A stretch of DNA of 24,699 bases, taken from NCBI GenBank assembly GCA_003427395.1, contig BFEA01000008.1, positions 2,807,686-2,832,384 on the forward strand, given 5' to 3'. The notes below the pieces were generated by a model. It was not told the origin of the DNA, searched no databases, and was given only the letters and a program-made list of their open reading frames with translations. Shown here one piece after another: positions 1 to 10,176 of this stretch (its first letter is position 1; each line of letters opens with the position of its first letter). The translations under genes were made by a program, and so were the position numbers. This stretch comes from Chara braunii (lineage: Eukaryota; Streptophyta; Charophyceae; Charales; Characeae).

Positions 1-90
<90 letters not shown>
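1..90. repeat. (GA)n microsatellite
   Basis: Pure GA dinucleotide array that runs off the left edge of the window. It directly abuts LINE-derived sequence, so the LINE is interrupted or truncated here. Confidence 0.98.
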
Positions 91-92
<2 letters not shown>

Positions 93-97
93 ATAAA

Positions 98-125
98 CAG
101 AGCATGAGTTCAAATCCTGACCCAT
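98..125 (+). repeat. Possible tRNA-type B-box, SINE fragment
   Basis: The stretch AGTTCAAATCCTGA resembles a Pol III B-box (GGTTCRANYCC), as found in the T arm of a tRNA or tRNA-derived SINE. No A-box half is visible because the (GA)n array lies immediately upstream. It could be a chance match. Confidence 0.3.
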
Positions 126-203
126 ACAATAAGGCTCGGGGCTATCCTTCCTAGGTGAAACAACGGAAAAAAGTTCAAAAAACGAACAAAAACGATCTTC
201 AGA

Positions 204-1065
204 ATGGATACGGCAATTCAGGACTTGGAGTTCGACCCAGCGGAATGGGCCTGGACACCAGGAAGAAGCAAAAACCTAAGAACCAATATACTCGTCCATG
301 ATTATACAGTTAAACTGGGTTACAACCTTCTAAATAAAACCAAGGATCCGGATCCCACAATCAAAAATAGATGGACGAAGTTGATTGGTCAGGAAGCTAC
401 CCAGATATCACAGATACCATGGAAGAAGTTCAAATCAATCCGACCAGTCAAGATTAGAAGCCTCCAATGGCTTATCTCATACGTAGCGTTACCTGTCAAT
501 CAATGGCTGCATATCAGAAGAAGACACAATGACCCCAATAGCTCTGACCTATGCGAAGTATGCTCGGAAAATGAACCTGAAGACATGATACACTGTCTAA
601 TAAGGTGTAGAGAAGCGACGGAGTATTCGGCCAGGGCATCGGACCTTTGGGCTTCCATTTTCCCGACTCCCCACCCCGGACACCCCATTCAACTCCTCCT
701 CTGGACTAACATTCCAGCTCAGTTCCACAAGTCTGAAAGGATATGGTTTGGGATGATCAGAAAAGTAACACTCTGGTCTATATGGAAGAAAAGGTGCAGC
801 AGAACCATCGAAGAGATATACACCAAGGGAGAAAGTTTGGGTGGAGACAGCAGAGATTTTGTGCAAGTGGCAGAAGACAAGACAATCCATGACGGATGAT
901 TTGGATCAGCAGCTGAGAACAACGAAGAAATTTACAAAGATATGGCTGGCAGGCGGCAAGGTAGCAGAAATAAAGGACTTCCGCATATGTTGGAAGGACT
1001 GGCACAATTCAGAAATGGGTCTGAGAAGACAGAGAATCCAGCAAGCTCCATCACAGGCCACATAA
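204..1065 (+). pseudogene. C-terminal fragment of a LINE (non-LTR) polyprotein with RT zinc-binding domain
   Basis: The 231-residue frame 204-899 matches the region after reverse transcriptase in plant/fungal-type LINE polyproteins. It has the YTVKLGYNLL segment (about residues 34-43), a tryptophan-rich helical part (IPWKKF, LQWL, NQWL), then a zinc knuckle C117-x2-C120-x9-H130-x4-C135, the zf-RVT signature. Reading appears to shift by one base around 840-900 and to continue in another frame to about 1065 (FTKIWLAGGKV segment), so the copy carries a frameshift. The RT and endonuclease domains that should precede it are missing, because (GA)n lies upstream. The ATG at 204 is only the first in-frame Met and not a native start. 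It is non-functional alone and marks an old LINE insertion. Confidence 0.72.
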
Positions 1066-2301
1066 GTATCATAGCAGGAGGTTGTAAACCTACAAGTGCG
1101 GAAAAGTGTCAAGACTGTCTCTCTTTGCTTGTCCCTTTCTTGTGCTTCGAGATAAATATGACAAATCCTAGTTATATAGACCTGAGAGGAAAGGTGGAAG
1201 CAAGGCAAGCTGACAGTTAATCCTCCACGCTACTGGAGCAATCAATGCTGATCAGGGATCCTTCGGCCAGACGGAAGGAAGCGTGAGTCTGTTGGTATTG
1301 TTAATTTTTTGACTTGCCGGTGGAATAGGAACCGGACTGACGCTCCCCAGAATGGATATGGAGCCGGGGTCATACGGACCTGTGTAAAAGAAAAAGAAAA
1401 AAAGAAGCAATGTGTTGACTCCCCAGCAATTAAACCCATTACGTGTTTGATGGGGGGACCTGCAATGGTGATGCCCAAGAGATGAAATGAAGGTTGAGAA
1501 CAAGAAAACGGCTACCATTGTGCCTCAAAAACTCAAAGTCTATATTCATCTTGTGGGCATTACGACAGCACAATAAAGGCAACAGCCAATGCCACACAAA
1601 CTCACACTGGATACCACAATAATGCCCACGTTTTCTATTCACCAGATAAACTGGTTCAGCTGTCCTTCTGGATCCTCATTGAGATGGGTGCAGAACCTGC
1701 AGATTCAGAGCTCTTCTCATTCAGCTTCCATTCAGCTAAGCGGCTGGACGAGTGTCACAACCCCAATAGAAGCACCAGGCATGACTGGCTGATGATCAAT
1801 CACAATCATCAAAAGCAACAGGCCTCATCGGGCAACACCTCTAGGGAGCCAAAACGGAAAGAGCAGGTCCGACCGAGCAATGATGTTGGGCTGCTGATAA
1901 ACAGTTGCTGTACAAACTGGACCAACCCATCGAGAGCTTTTCCTGCAGGTAATCCGGTCAGCAGGAGAGGCCACAGGAGGGAGGGAATCGCAGGGCGCAT
2001 GAGACAGGGAGAGGCAAAGGTAGGAAGGTGAAGCCAGGGCAAGGTAGGGTGAGGCAGCGGAAGGCAGGGACAGGCAGGGGCAGGTTACAAAATGGCAGAG
2101 CCTGCAATCAGGTGGCCGTGGCCGCACCCCATCCAGACCAGCCACAGCCGACGGGCCCGGCCCAGCAGCAGTTTTAAATATGCAGCCCCAACTGGGGTTG
2201 GCAAGTGGTGGAATAGCCCAGCTATGGGTCACAGCTGAGTCAAAAATTACTATGGCCACCTCAACCCCCCCCCTGCCAAAAAAAATATAATACCATATAT
2301 A
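1066..2301. other. Unassigned region, no recognisable gene
   Basis: Frames here are short and match nothing I recognise. The first part may be LINE 3' UTR. At 2030-2095 there is a purine-rich GGCAGG-type low-complexity stretch. At 2270-2301 there is an A-rich and TATA-rich stretch where the RING repeat on the minus strand ends. Confidence 0.5.
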
Positions 2302-3690
2302 TCGTCACACAGGTATGCATTGCATAGGCCTATATACCTGACTTTTCCCTCCCTGCCGTTGGCCCTGCGTCCAGGCAGGGCTACATGAAAAAATACCCAA
2401 GCTACACTAATTGCCCCAGTCACGTAGCACCCTTAGTACAACTGTATTAATCTGGGTTACAGGCTGATTGTGAACACAGATGACGCCTCAATTTTGGAAG
2501 TGCTCTTACCACTTTTGTAATAGAAGCCGTCCAAACTGGTGTTTCAATTTTTCAAAAAAGGGCCTATTGCGAGGAACGAGCCCTCACGGGGTCCCTATCA
2601 GACATACACATGTCCCTGGCAGAGGCCCCCAGCAAGCCGAGTGCCCGCCTTAAGTGAAGGCGGGCCTGAATATTCATCTGAGGCCAAAATTCGACATTTT
2701 CATACATGGGTATTCAGGCTAATGCAGCCCGCCAGTTGGTTGAACAGATGCGCGAACCTCACTAAGCTGCGTCATACAGTTGGCCCAGGCCTTGGCAGTT
2801 GCGCCTGGGCACATACGCACAAAGCAGGGCCGATACATCATGAAGTGGCCACCGGCCTATGCAAAAGCAGTACTGTCGATGTACCTACCCCAGGGTCCTG
2901 TGCAAATGCAGCAAATGGCCCAAGTCTGGAGACTCAGGCTGTGCCCAACTGTAAAGGGCCCAGGCCCTCAACTGTAGTCTCTAGCCTGGGCACAGGAACT
3001 GGGGCCCAAGAGGAAGCTACTGGAAGTTTCCAGCCAGGCCACACACAGCATTCAGGAGGCTGCCACTTCCATACAGGAAGAGAGGCAGCCCAGGTCAGGT
3101 ATTCTGTCCTACGCGGGCAATGCGGTCACGCTGCTGCGCTGCTGTATTGGACACTGCGCTATGACTAGTGCGCTGGCGGGGCGCATTGAGGTGAGGAGGT
3201 GCGCTGCAGGGCAGCAGAGCGCTGGCAGCCATAGCCGGGCTGCTGGGCGCTAGGGGGTAAGAGGGTGATCAGGTGGTCTTCAGGGAAGGAGGCGCGTGTG
3301 TGGGTTATCAAGGTCTGACGAGGGTGACGAGATACTGACCTGGTGCATGAAGAGAGGTTGGCTATGGTGTTGACATCATGTACATTGGTCTTCGAGAGTC
3401 GAAGTGATCCTGTTGCGTGAACACAGCTGTAGGTAGGATAGTCGAGTAGGGTAGGCTAGGCGCTGGGCGCCAGACAGAGAGGAGCGACTTTGGACACTGT
3501 GTTGGTGTGGCCTGAGGGCTTGAACATTGGCTCATTACTTCATTGTATTGCTCTATTTGGATGGATTCTCGGTGCAATTGTGCTCTCTGCTTGTACACTA
3601 CTACTTTGACATCTGTGTGATTTCGCAACTTGGTTTTCTGTATATCGTTCACAACTTCACACTCATATTCCGTGCACTATGGTGGGGCTT
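2302..3690 (-). pseudogene. RING-repeat copy F: decayed RING-like gene in a repeat ending in TGTGACGATATATA
   Basis: Read on the minus strand, this is a diverged copy of the repeat at 17500-18690 (plus). Shared blocks include a segment encoding MSQCxSPQATPTQ (near 3535), another encoding MYMMSTP (near 3370) and a late block with GPPS-(K/R)-AGTRLAG (near 2640). The part aligned to the RING of the other copy is at about 2800-2960. There TGCTGCATTTGC would read Cys-Cys-Ile-Cys, but stops and frame changes break the frame, so I call it a fossil. Its minus-strand 3' end is GTGTGACGATATATA at 2302, the same terminus as the JR and H repeats. The long plus-strand frame at 2539-3168 lies antisense to it and is probably a shadow. 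Confidence 0.5.
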
Positions 3691-4060
3691 AAGGTTGAAC
3701 TAAATTTTAAAAAAATGGCCACACTGGTGTTCAAAATTTAAAAGAAAGAGAAATGGGTGGCCTGTGGTGGGGCCAGGGTGGGGCCAAGTGGCCGGAGTCA
3801 TATTGATGTGGGTGCTAGTCCAGCCCGGTGCAGTTGGGCATTTTTCCGGGTTCCGTGCTGAGCTGGATTGGATCTGGTTCGAGAAACCTACGAAGACCCA
3901 CCACCCAGTTTGGTACATCAGGCAGAAAATTTTATCCGCAGCTAGGGATGGGTACAATTGTAGAGTTTTTCCCAAATCAGATCTCGGTTGCATACAGGTC
4001 ACAACATAGACAAGGACTGCCAGCTCTGCAACATGGGTAGGAGAAGAGAAGACGGCAGAA
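3691..4060. other. Unassigned region with a weak second exon candidate
   Basis: On the minus strand a pyrimidine-rich tract ends in AG near 4025. An open stretch follows to about 3890, with residues VLVYVVTCMQPRSDLGK early and MYQTGWWVFV later. It could be an exon downstream of the candidate at 4243-4388, but the reading phase agrees only if the second of two adjacent AGs is used. I do not recognise the protein. Confidence 0.2.
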
Positions 4061-4242
4061 ACGAGACATAATAGGAGGCAGGAGAGGAGCGAAGAGATCG
4101 GGTGGCATGGAAAAGGGAAGGGAGAATACTGAAGTCTGGACGGAGAAGACAAGTCCTTATGATAGAGGAGTGGTAGAAGAGGAGAAAAGAGAAGAGGAGG
4201 TTATGGAGTGTGAAGAAAACAGATTCAAGTGCGGTCAATACC

Positions 4243-4388
4243 TTTTCTCCTGCTGCAGCAATCTCTCCATCAGGACTTGAAATGTCGGCATCCAGACGCA
4301 GGCACAAGGAGGCCGTTGCTTGCAGGCCGAATTCCTGCAGCACATTCTTAGTCATCTCCTTATCGATGGTGGATGGCTCAGACACAGG
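4243..4388 (-). CDS. Candidate internal exon of an unknown host gene
   Basis: On the minus strand, a pyrimidine-rich stretch and GTGGGTGCAG look like a 3' splice site near 4388. An open frame of about 48 codons follows, with non-repetitive composition (DKEMTKNVLQEFGLQ early, LRLDADISSPDGEIAAAGEK late). It ends at AAAAG followed by GTATTG, a plausible 5' splice site near 4242. Composition and splice context look more like a real exon than most frames in this window. I do not recognise the family. Downstream the frame degrades into hydrophobic, pyrimidine-derived sequence, as expected for intron. It may be an exon of an undescribed gene, or chance. Confidence 0.35.
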
Positions 4389-4447
4389 GACTGCACCCAC
4401 ATGTACAAGGGAGAAAAAGGGAAAGAAGAAACCAAAACACGAAATGG

Positions 4448-4477
4448 AGGGAGGGAGGCGGGGGGGGCGAGGGGGGT
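4448..4477 (+). other. G-rich tract with G-quadruplex potential
   Basis: At least four runs of three or more G lie within 30 bases, including one of eight and one of six. The stretch can form a G-quadruplex on this strand. No function is implied. Confidence 0.5.
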
Positions 4478-4802
4478 GGAGGTCGGAAGGTTAACCAGAA
4501 TGAGTGCGCATGTGCATGAGTGTATTGTAAGCTGTCACCACAACAACCCCCTTTCCACCGAGATGAATAGATACCGAATTGAAACAGCTTTACCTCCATA
4601 GCAAACAACATGAAGCACACTAAACTGTTAGGGTGCCTTCTATTTGTGCAGTCCTTTCTTCACTTTCCTTACTTTGCCTTCTTTGGGTTTCCTCTTTGTT
4701 TCTTCTTCCAGCTCCCCTTTGACAGTGCTTCCACGCACAAGAGTGTGTGTGTGTGGAACTGTGTTGTCATGTTCACTATACACAAAGTCCACAGAAAAAT
4801 GC

Positions 4803-4850
4803 ATGACTGAACAAGACTGTTTCCCCGGACTTTCACCAACTCATCAGTAG
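4803..4850 (-). ncRNA. Diverged hammerhead-like fossil
   Basis: On the minus strand CTGATGA is followed by GTTGG, a 7-base loop TGAAAGT, CCGGG and GAAACAG. This is the order of a hammerhead core and helix II, and the loop is nearly the same as in the H repeats at 12.3 and 13.9 kb. The helix II base next to GAAA is G instead of C, and the 5' arm is replaced by a (CA)n microsatellite. It is probably inactive. Confidence 0.4.
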
Positions 4851-4856
4851 GTTGAA

Positions 4857-4897
4857 AGTGTGTGTGTGTGTGCACGCAGGCGCGCGGGCGTGCGCGC

Positions 4898-4979
<82 letters not shown>
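4857..4979. repeat. (GT)n and (GA)n microsatellite
   Basis: A short GT array (4857-4872) and a GC-rich alternating stretch are followed by pure GA from about 4900 to 4979. Long Arg-Glu and Ser-Leu frames across it are artefacts of the repeat. Confidence 0.95.
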
Positions 4980-4980
<1 letters not shown>

Positions 4981-5063
4981 TCTCTCAGGAACATGGTCAA
5001 CCCCACAGCAAAAGAAAAAAAAAGGGGTAAAGAAAAACAAAAAAAAACAAAAACGAACCCAAA

Positions 5064-5131
5064 CGGGCTACCTCAGTTGGTTGAGCACGTAAGTGGCACT
5101 CAGGAGGTCATGGCTTCGATACCCAACGTCG
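5064..5131 (+). repeat. tRNA-derived SINE head
   Basis: The sequence CTACCTCAGTTGGTTGAGC looks like a tRNA D arm with Pol III A-box. GGCTTCGATACCC, 33 bases later, looks like a T arm with B-box. Spacing fits a tRNA, but acceptor and anticodon stems are not convincing, so this is better read as a SINE head than a working tRNA gene. The SINE body probably continues for 100 or more bases. Its 3' end is unclear because reverse-transcriptase sequence follows. Confidence 0.55.
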
Positions 5132-5332
5132 TCCTTTCGATCCCCGTTGCCTCCTGGGGGTATGCTTCGGGTTCACCAGCGGAGACTATTGGTTTGGGCC
5201 TCCTGGATGGTTGTCAAAGTCATTGATTCTTTCCAGCCCGTGCCAGGTATTAGAAGCTTGGGTACTGCTCCCCGCACAAGAGCAGAGATAGGTAGGCGTA
5301 GACCCATAACCTTAGGAACTACAGCTACAGAT

Positions 5333-5648
5333 GGCTCCTGTACCTTTTTAGGCATGCATTTACGGGTCCGTTCCGATGGCTCGCTTCGCATGAGCGTCTT
5401 TGATAAAGAGGCTGCTTGGGACTTCCCTGTCATTCGTTATCCAAGTGCAACCTCAAACATCCCTTCCCATCAACCGGCCGGTGTGTTCACTGGGCAATTG
5501 ACCAAATTCGAACAAATCTGTAACAATTGCCAGGACTTTCGAACTGTGGCAACAACACTTACTCGTTGCACGCTTTCACGTGGGCATTCCCCACCAACCC
5601 TTGCTAAGGGGTGGACCTGCTATATGCGCTCCCACCAACGTTGTGACG
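5333..5648 (+). pseudogene. Reverse transcriptase fragment of a retroelement
   Basis: Within a 224-residue frame (5093-5767), residues about 81-185 resemble the C-terminal half of a reverse transcriptase. The order is FLGMHLRV, an acidic-Gly turn, SVFDKEAAWDFPVIRYPS, SNIP, a Gly-Val-Phe helix start, QLTKFEQICN and QDF. This fits selfish-element RTs in which a primer-grip-like (F/Y)LxM block precedes a YDKR-like strand and an SNIP motif. I cannot assign the clade. The N-terminal part of the frame overlaps the SINE and is not RT. No YxDD active-site box is present, so this is a truncated remnant. Confidence 0.5.
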
Positions 5649-7880
5649 CCCAAACCTCACACCTAGTGCGACTTCCTGATCGGAGTAGGATGTGGGCCTG
5701 GAAGTGCGAAAAGGGGTGTGCCAAGGATTTTTGGGAAAGTGGGGGTGGAGTCCCAGGTCAGAACTGAGATCTCCAGTGGCAGAGTTTTTCGGGGGCACGA
5801 GTGCAATTTGGCGGAGAGGGCGGACCACCTCTAGTCATAAGGCAGATGGTATGCGCAGGTCACTCAAGACCGGGCGAGCCATTGGTTCCGAGGACGGGGG
5901 TTTGTGGGAAGGTCCCTTCGGGGTGGGTGGGGGTCTGACGAGTCGGGCCGTCGAAAGTGGCCACGTGGCGCCTGTTGTCGCGCGCTTGGGTTAGGCCTCC
6001 GGGTTTCCGGGGTTCTCGAATCGCCGCGTCGTCGACAATTTCCGCAGGGTGTATAGGGCCAGTAGGGGGCTATGGCTTTCCACGGGACGACGTTGAGTTG
6101 GTGATACGGAAGAAGAAGGCGGAAGGGAGGGAAGCTGGTGGAGATAACGACAAAGCCGAGGTGGGTGAAGTAATGGGTGTGGTCCTGAGTGGGGAAATCA
6201 GAGCACCGCGGGTCGCTTGTGGTGGCGCAGTGAAACTCCCTAGGACACAGTCGGTTCTCGGTGAGGTCGTTTACCCAGGGGGTGAAGTAGTCTGGGTCGT
6301 ACAACAACGACTCCGAGCTCTCTGAGCGTGTCATTATGTCATCGCAGAGCTTTGAGACGCCTAAGGGTGGGTCTGTGCCAATTGCGATCACCGCGTGTGA
6401 GCACGTGCAGGCCGGTGCGAATCAAGGCGCGCTTACACGTGTTCGTCCAGGATGATTGCTCCGTCGCAGGCCCTGGATGGCCGTATCCAATCAGACAGTA
6501 TTTCTGTCACCGGTATTGACGAATCGACACACGGGGGCACGTGTAAATGCGCAGATCAAGTCGCGTTTACACGCGTCCTCGCGCAGCGTTCGCTGGGCCA
6601 GACACCTGACTGTCTAATCACTCCGTAATTTTCGAGTATGCAATATGCAACAGACACAACAGTCCAATCAAAAGATGAGCAAAAACGAGAACAGGATTAC
6701 CGATTGCACAAAATTCCTACTCATGAGTGCATCAAAGCCAACAAACAAAGGCAAAGGCAAGGATCCGGTAGAAAGACAAGCAACCAAACATGGCATCCAT
6801 ACATCCATTCATTCAGCAACATACACACACAGTGCATCTAAGATGGAAATCGCGAAGACAAGTGTGAGCAAAAACCCAAGTCCAGATTCCGAAAAACAGA
6901 AAACGGGCAGATCGCCCAGAGCCGAAATCAAAATTTATATACACGAGACAGGAGGGAGAAAAGATAAAAGAAACAGCAAATCCACGTCCATCAGCCTCAA
7001 CTCCCTCTTCCTCTCTCTCCTTCTCCGATGCGGACAGTCCGTCGTCACGCACTAACCCACGAAGCCGTCACCCCGGTTAGTCCTCCCGCACCCGTCAGGT
7101 TCGCCCGCGCCCACAGTCCGCCGTGGCCCGCGTCAACCCCGCACGTTTGGCACCAGCTCATTGGGTTGCCCGACTCCTGCTCTACTCACCTCTTACTTCG
7201 CTCGTGTGCCGACCCTCTCTGATCGGGCAACCCCGAGCTTCCAACAGCTGGTTAAGAGAGCTAACTAATCGCGCAGCCGGAATTTATAGCGTGCATGCAT
7301 GCGCGAAGAACACGGAATTACAGGGACTTAGAAGGAAGATTAGAGAGGAAGCGTCTGCGTTTTGTATGACCGGGCCGCGGCATGGGGGACGTAGCCGCTC
7401 TCCACCCATCGATCCGATCATGCAGACCGTGGCTACCAAAAACGCAGTAAAATAAAAAGACGAAGGGCGGGAAAGACGAAGCTCAAGAAGAAAGATACAG
7501 TTACAATGGCGCCAGCCCAAAATTACAGTTACACACCCGATTAAAGGCGCCGACTAATCAGAATTCCGTTGCAGCCGCATGAAGAAGCGCGTAAGCAAAA
7601 GGCGTCGCACGGCAAAAGAAAGTCCTAATTACAAAATTCCTAAATTCCTAACTAATGCGAAAAAGCAAAAGTACAGGATCCGGGAGGAAAGTCCGAAATT
7701 CCGAGAGCCATCGCGGCTCGACAAAATTCGAAAAAGAATTCCCGGGCCACACCCAGCTCTGAACTCAGCCATCCGAAAAGAATCGACGCAAAAGACGAAG
7801 AAGCGAGGGTACTGATGCAATTTCCCATCCATCCCAATCTCCCGTAATTGGCCCAACCTTCCCAGCTTAGGACCCCTCAT
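5649..7880. other. Unassigned, GC-variable region
   Basis: No recognisable protein. The 175-residue minus frame 5864-6391 has ordinary composition but no motif I know, and it is not counted as a gene. Near 6418 and 6548 two related segments (AAGGCGCGCTTACACGTG and AAGTCGCGTTTACACGCG) form an imperfect direct repeat. 6640-7010 and 7500-7800 are A-rich with many Lys codons and look like degraded repeat sequence. Confidence 0.45.
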
Positions 7881-8064
7881 TGCAACCGCGCAGAAAGTCG
7901 TGCGCTACAGAAAGTGGTTCGTCATAACGTCGCTATCTTACGCATGTGACGCGTCTCTCTCAGTGGTTCCGACGCATGCTGCGATGGTCCTTGTATTATC
8001 CAATATCTTCTTCGCCCCAACCATGCTCTTGTCCTTCCCCGGCTTGCTCATCTTTTGCTACCGC

Positions 8065-8335
8065 ATTTTCCACTGTTGCAGTTTCCACTCCTGCAGTTTC
8101 CACTCCTGCAGTTTCCACTGCTGCAATCTCCACTCCTACAATTTTCACTGATTCAGTGTCCACTGTTGCGGTTTCCACTGCTGCAGTTTCCATTGTATGA
8201 GTTTCCACTGCTCCAGTTTCCGCTGCTGCAGTTTCTACTGCTGCGGTTTCCATTGCTGCACTTTTCAGTACAACAGTTTCCCTAACAGTAATTCCCCCTA
8301 CTTCAGTTTTTACTGCTACAGCTTCATGTCCTGCA
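8065..8335 (+). repeat. 15-bp minisatellite encoding VST(P/A)A pentapeptides
   Basis: Degenerate copies of a 15-base unit, consensus TTTCCACTGCTGCAG. Read in the frame that starts near 7946 it gives repeated Val-Ser-Thr-Pro/Ala-Ala until a TGA at about 8197. The unit length is a multiple of three, so all frames of both strands stay open for long distances. That explains a 234-residue frame on the minus strand. It lies just upstream of JR copy A and may be its Ser/Thr-rich N-terminal part. Confidence 0.8.
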
Positions 8336-8888
8336 GCTCCAATGCAAAGAGCATCACAATCTCTCTGACGCTCACGTCCTTTGCTCCGAAATCTTGCCCA
8401 ATGCACCCCCCTCTCATCTTTGTCTGTGCTTGGCCGTAGATGACTGCGTTCCTCCTCACCACCCCTATCTCCTCCACGGTCTCGCTTGTGAACAGACTCT
8501 TCAGTTTCCATTGTTCCCATTGTTCCACCTGCGTTGCTAGGTACAAGTTCAGCTTCTGTTTGCAACACCACTACTCCTCTTGTTGTGTACATTCGCGGCA
8601 TCGTCACTTGTCCGGGGATCAGCAACCTGTTCATTGTCTGCCCTGATTCTCTCTGTGCCTCCTCCACAGGTTGTTGCGGTTCCTTTGTTTCAAACGGCAA
8701 TATCCGCTCCTATGCCTCCTGCAGACAGTCCATCTGCCTGCAGGCAGCCACCAGTCCCTACTCAGGATGCAGCCGCTGCTCAGAGTACACTCTCGACTCC
8801 AGGTACAGCCCCTACTCAGGATGCAACCCTAAACGTTGACGGATTGGAACATGATCTGCCCGGATTGTAGTTGACCCCACAAGGCGTA

Positions 8889-9052
8889 GACCACATGGGG
8901 GATCTGCAAATGGCTGACCAGCATTGTTCGGATGAACCACAATTTTGTGCTCCGCCACGTGCAGACCACATGGGTGATCTGCAAATGATTGACCAACAAA
9001 CTACCCAACACAGTTTGGTCTTGCAACACCATCTGGGTGATCTGCAAATTGT
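8889..9052 (+). repeat. Threefold DHMGDLQM-coding repeat in JR copy A
   Basis: Three in-frame copies of a segment with GGGTGATCTGCAAATG at its core, spaced 75 and 66 bases. They encode (D/H)-(H/M/L)-GDLQ-(M/I)-x2-Q and are also present in copy D at about 15410-15590 on the minus strand. They precede the protease domain. Confidence 0.75.
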
Positions 9053-9934
9053 TGGCCAGCATCTAACAAACCAGCGCGAGAACCTCACCAATCCCTGTGG
9101 TCTGACAACAACTAATATTTGTCTTCACATTCTCCATCGCCTGTTTTATACACCATCAGACTTCCTTGCAATCACCCTTCAGCTTGATGCTGATCTTCCC
9201 CAACGACAGCCACAGGATTGTAATTATACCAGCGAAGGAGGCTATACCATTGTTGTCCTACAAGTAGCAATGAGGGACCGTCAACTTGAACTACTCAATG
9301 CTCGACCAGGTGAGTGGTTTAATCCTGCATCTCACATCTCTGCATGCATTGTGCACGGCCCTGGCCATTACATGGCCATTGTACATGCCTCTGACCACTG
9401 GGAGTTGTGGGACAACGGCACCATGGTCCATGCCATGATTGATGTCACTGATTTCTTACAAAATGATGTTGTTTTCTTGCCACAACAAACCGTCCACAAT
9501 CTCTTTTATGTCGAAGATCATTCCTCTGGCCCCGTGCTGTAGCAAAACAATGTACCAACACTCTGCGACCTTCTCCTTTGCACAACCACAAACACTGTTA
9601 CACTCGGTTGTAGCCGCCATCGTCTCTATCACCATCACTACAATGACATGGTTTCTGCATCCATGTTTGCAGAGGATTGTCCCACCGTTCCTGATTGCAG
9701 GCACCCTCCACATCCGAACACTATATGTCCATTTTGCGGCCATGGGCGCTATACTGAATGCATGCTCTTTTGTGGTGACCGTTCTTCTTTCATTTTGGCC
9801 TGCAATCGACATGCCATTTGTCGGGGGTGTATGGCGGGCATGCTCAATGCCACCCGTCGTGGCAATTGTTGCACTGAGAATGCTCAGCTAGGTCTTCCAT
9901 GTGTTCATCCAGGTCATCCTTATGTCCTCTCTGT

Positions 9935-10098
9935 CGTCAAGGACAGACTCATTCTTGAGCCTTTTCTTATCCTCTTGTGCCTTCATCTTCACTCCACACT
10001 CCATATTTTCTCTTACTTTCCCTTTATCGTTCTTTGTTTGTATGCTCTCTCCTCACCGTGTTTTTCCTCTCTCCCTTCACTCTGCCTCTTTCTCACAG
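9935..10098 (+). other. Pyrimidine-rich putative intron or 3' UTR of JR copy A
   Basis: T/C-rich stretch between the RING2 end and the conserved block at 10099. It ends in TTTCTCACAG, which looks like a 3' splice site. No clean GT donor is visible at the RING2 end, so an untranslated spacer is an equal alternative. Copies C and D have similar stretches. Confidence 0.35.
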
Positions 10099-10176
10099 CG
10101 TACAAGTGGGCTGTTATGGCACACGGGGATGGGGGCAGCTCGCTCTCAACTTCATCAACGTGGCGAGCCTTGTACG
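10099..10176 (+). ncRNA. Three-helix RNA motif, copy A
   Basis: A 78-nt block. Helix P1 pairs CGUACAA with UUGUACG at the two ends. P2 pairs GUGGGCU with GGCACAC (one G-A mismatch, one U-G pair). P3 pairs GCUCGC with GCGAGC. GGGGAUGGGGG between P2 and P3 is identical in all three copies. Base changes in copies C and D keep the helices. It may be a retrotransposon 3' recognition structure. Confidence 0.55.

Noticed and set aside
1789-1830. CTGATGA near 1789 as a hammerhead core
   Set aside because: No helix II and no GAAA follow at suitable distance; the same holds for CTGATGA near 24229.
2539-3168. 209-residue plus frame
   Set aside because: Antisense to the RING repeat copy F; the RING-like Cys pattern and shared blocks are on the minus strand.
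5064-5131. Functional tRNA gene
   Set aside because: A- and B-box-like parts are present, but acceptor and anticodon stems do not pair well; a SINE head fits better.
4669-5226. Frames with long Arg-Glu or Ser-Leu runs
   Set aside because: Direct translation of (GA)n/(CT)n microsatellite; the same applies to frames at 10457-11358.
5864-6391. 175-residue minus frame of normal composition
   Set aside because: No motif, no homologous copy in the window, and competing open frames on the other strand in GC-rich DNA.
7996-8700. 234-residue minus-strand frame with VETAA repeats
   Set aside because: It lies antisense to sequence conserved between JR copies A and D and stays open because the 15-bp repeat is a multiple of three.
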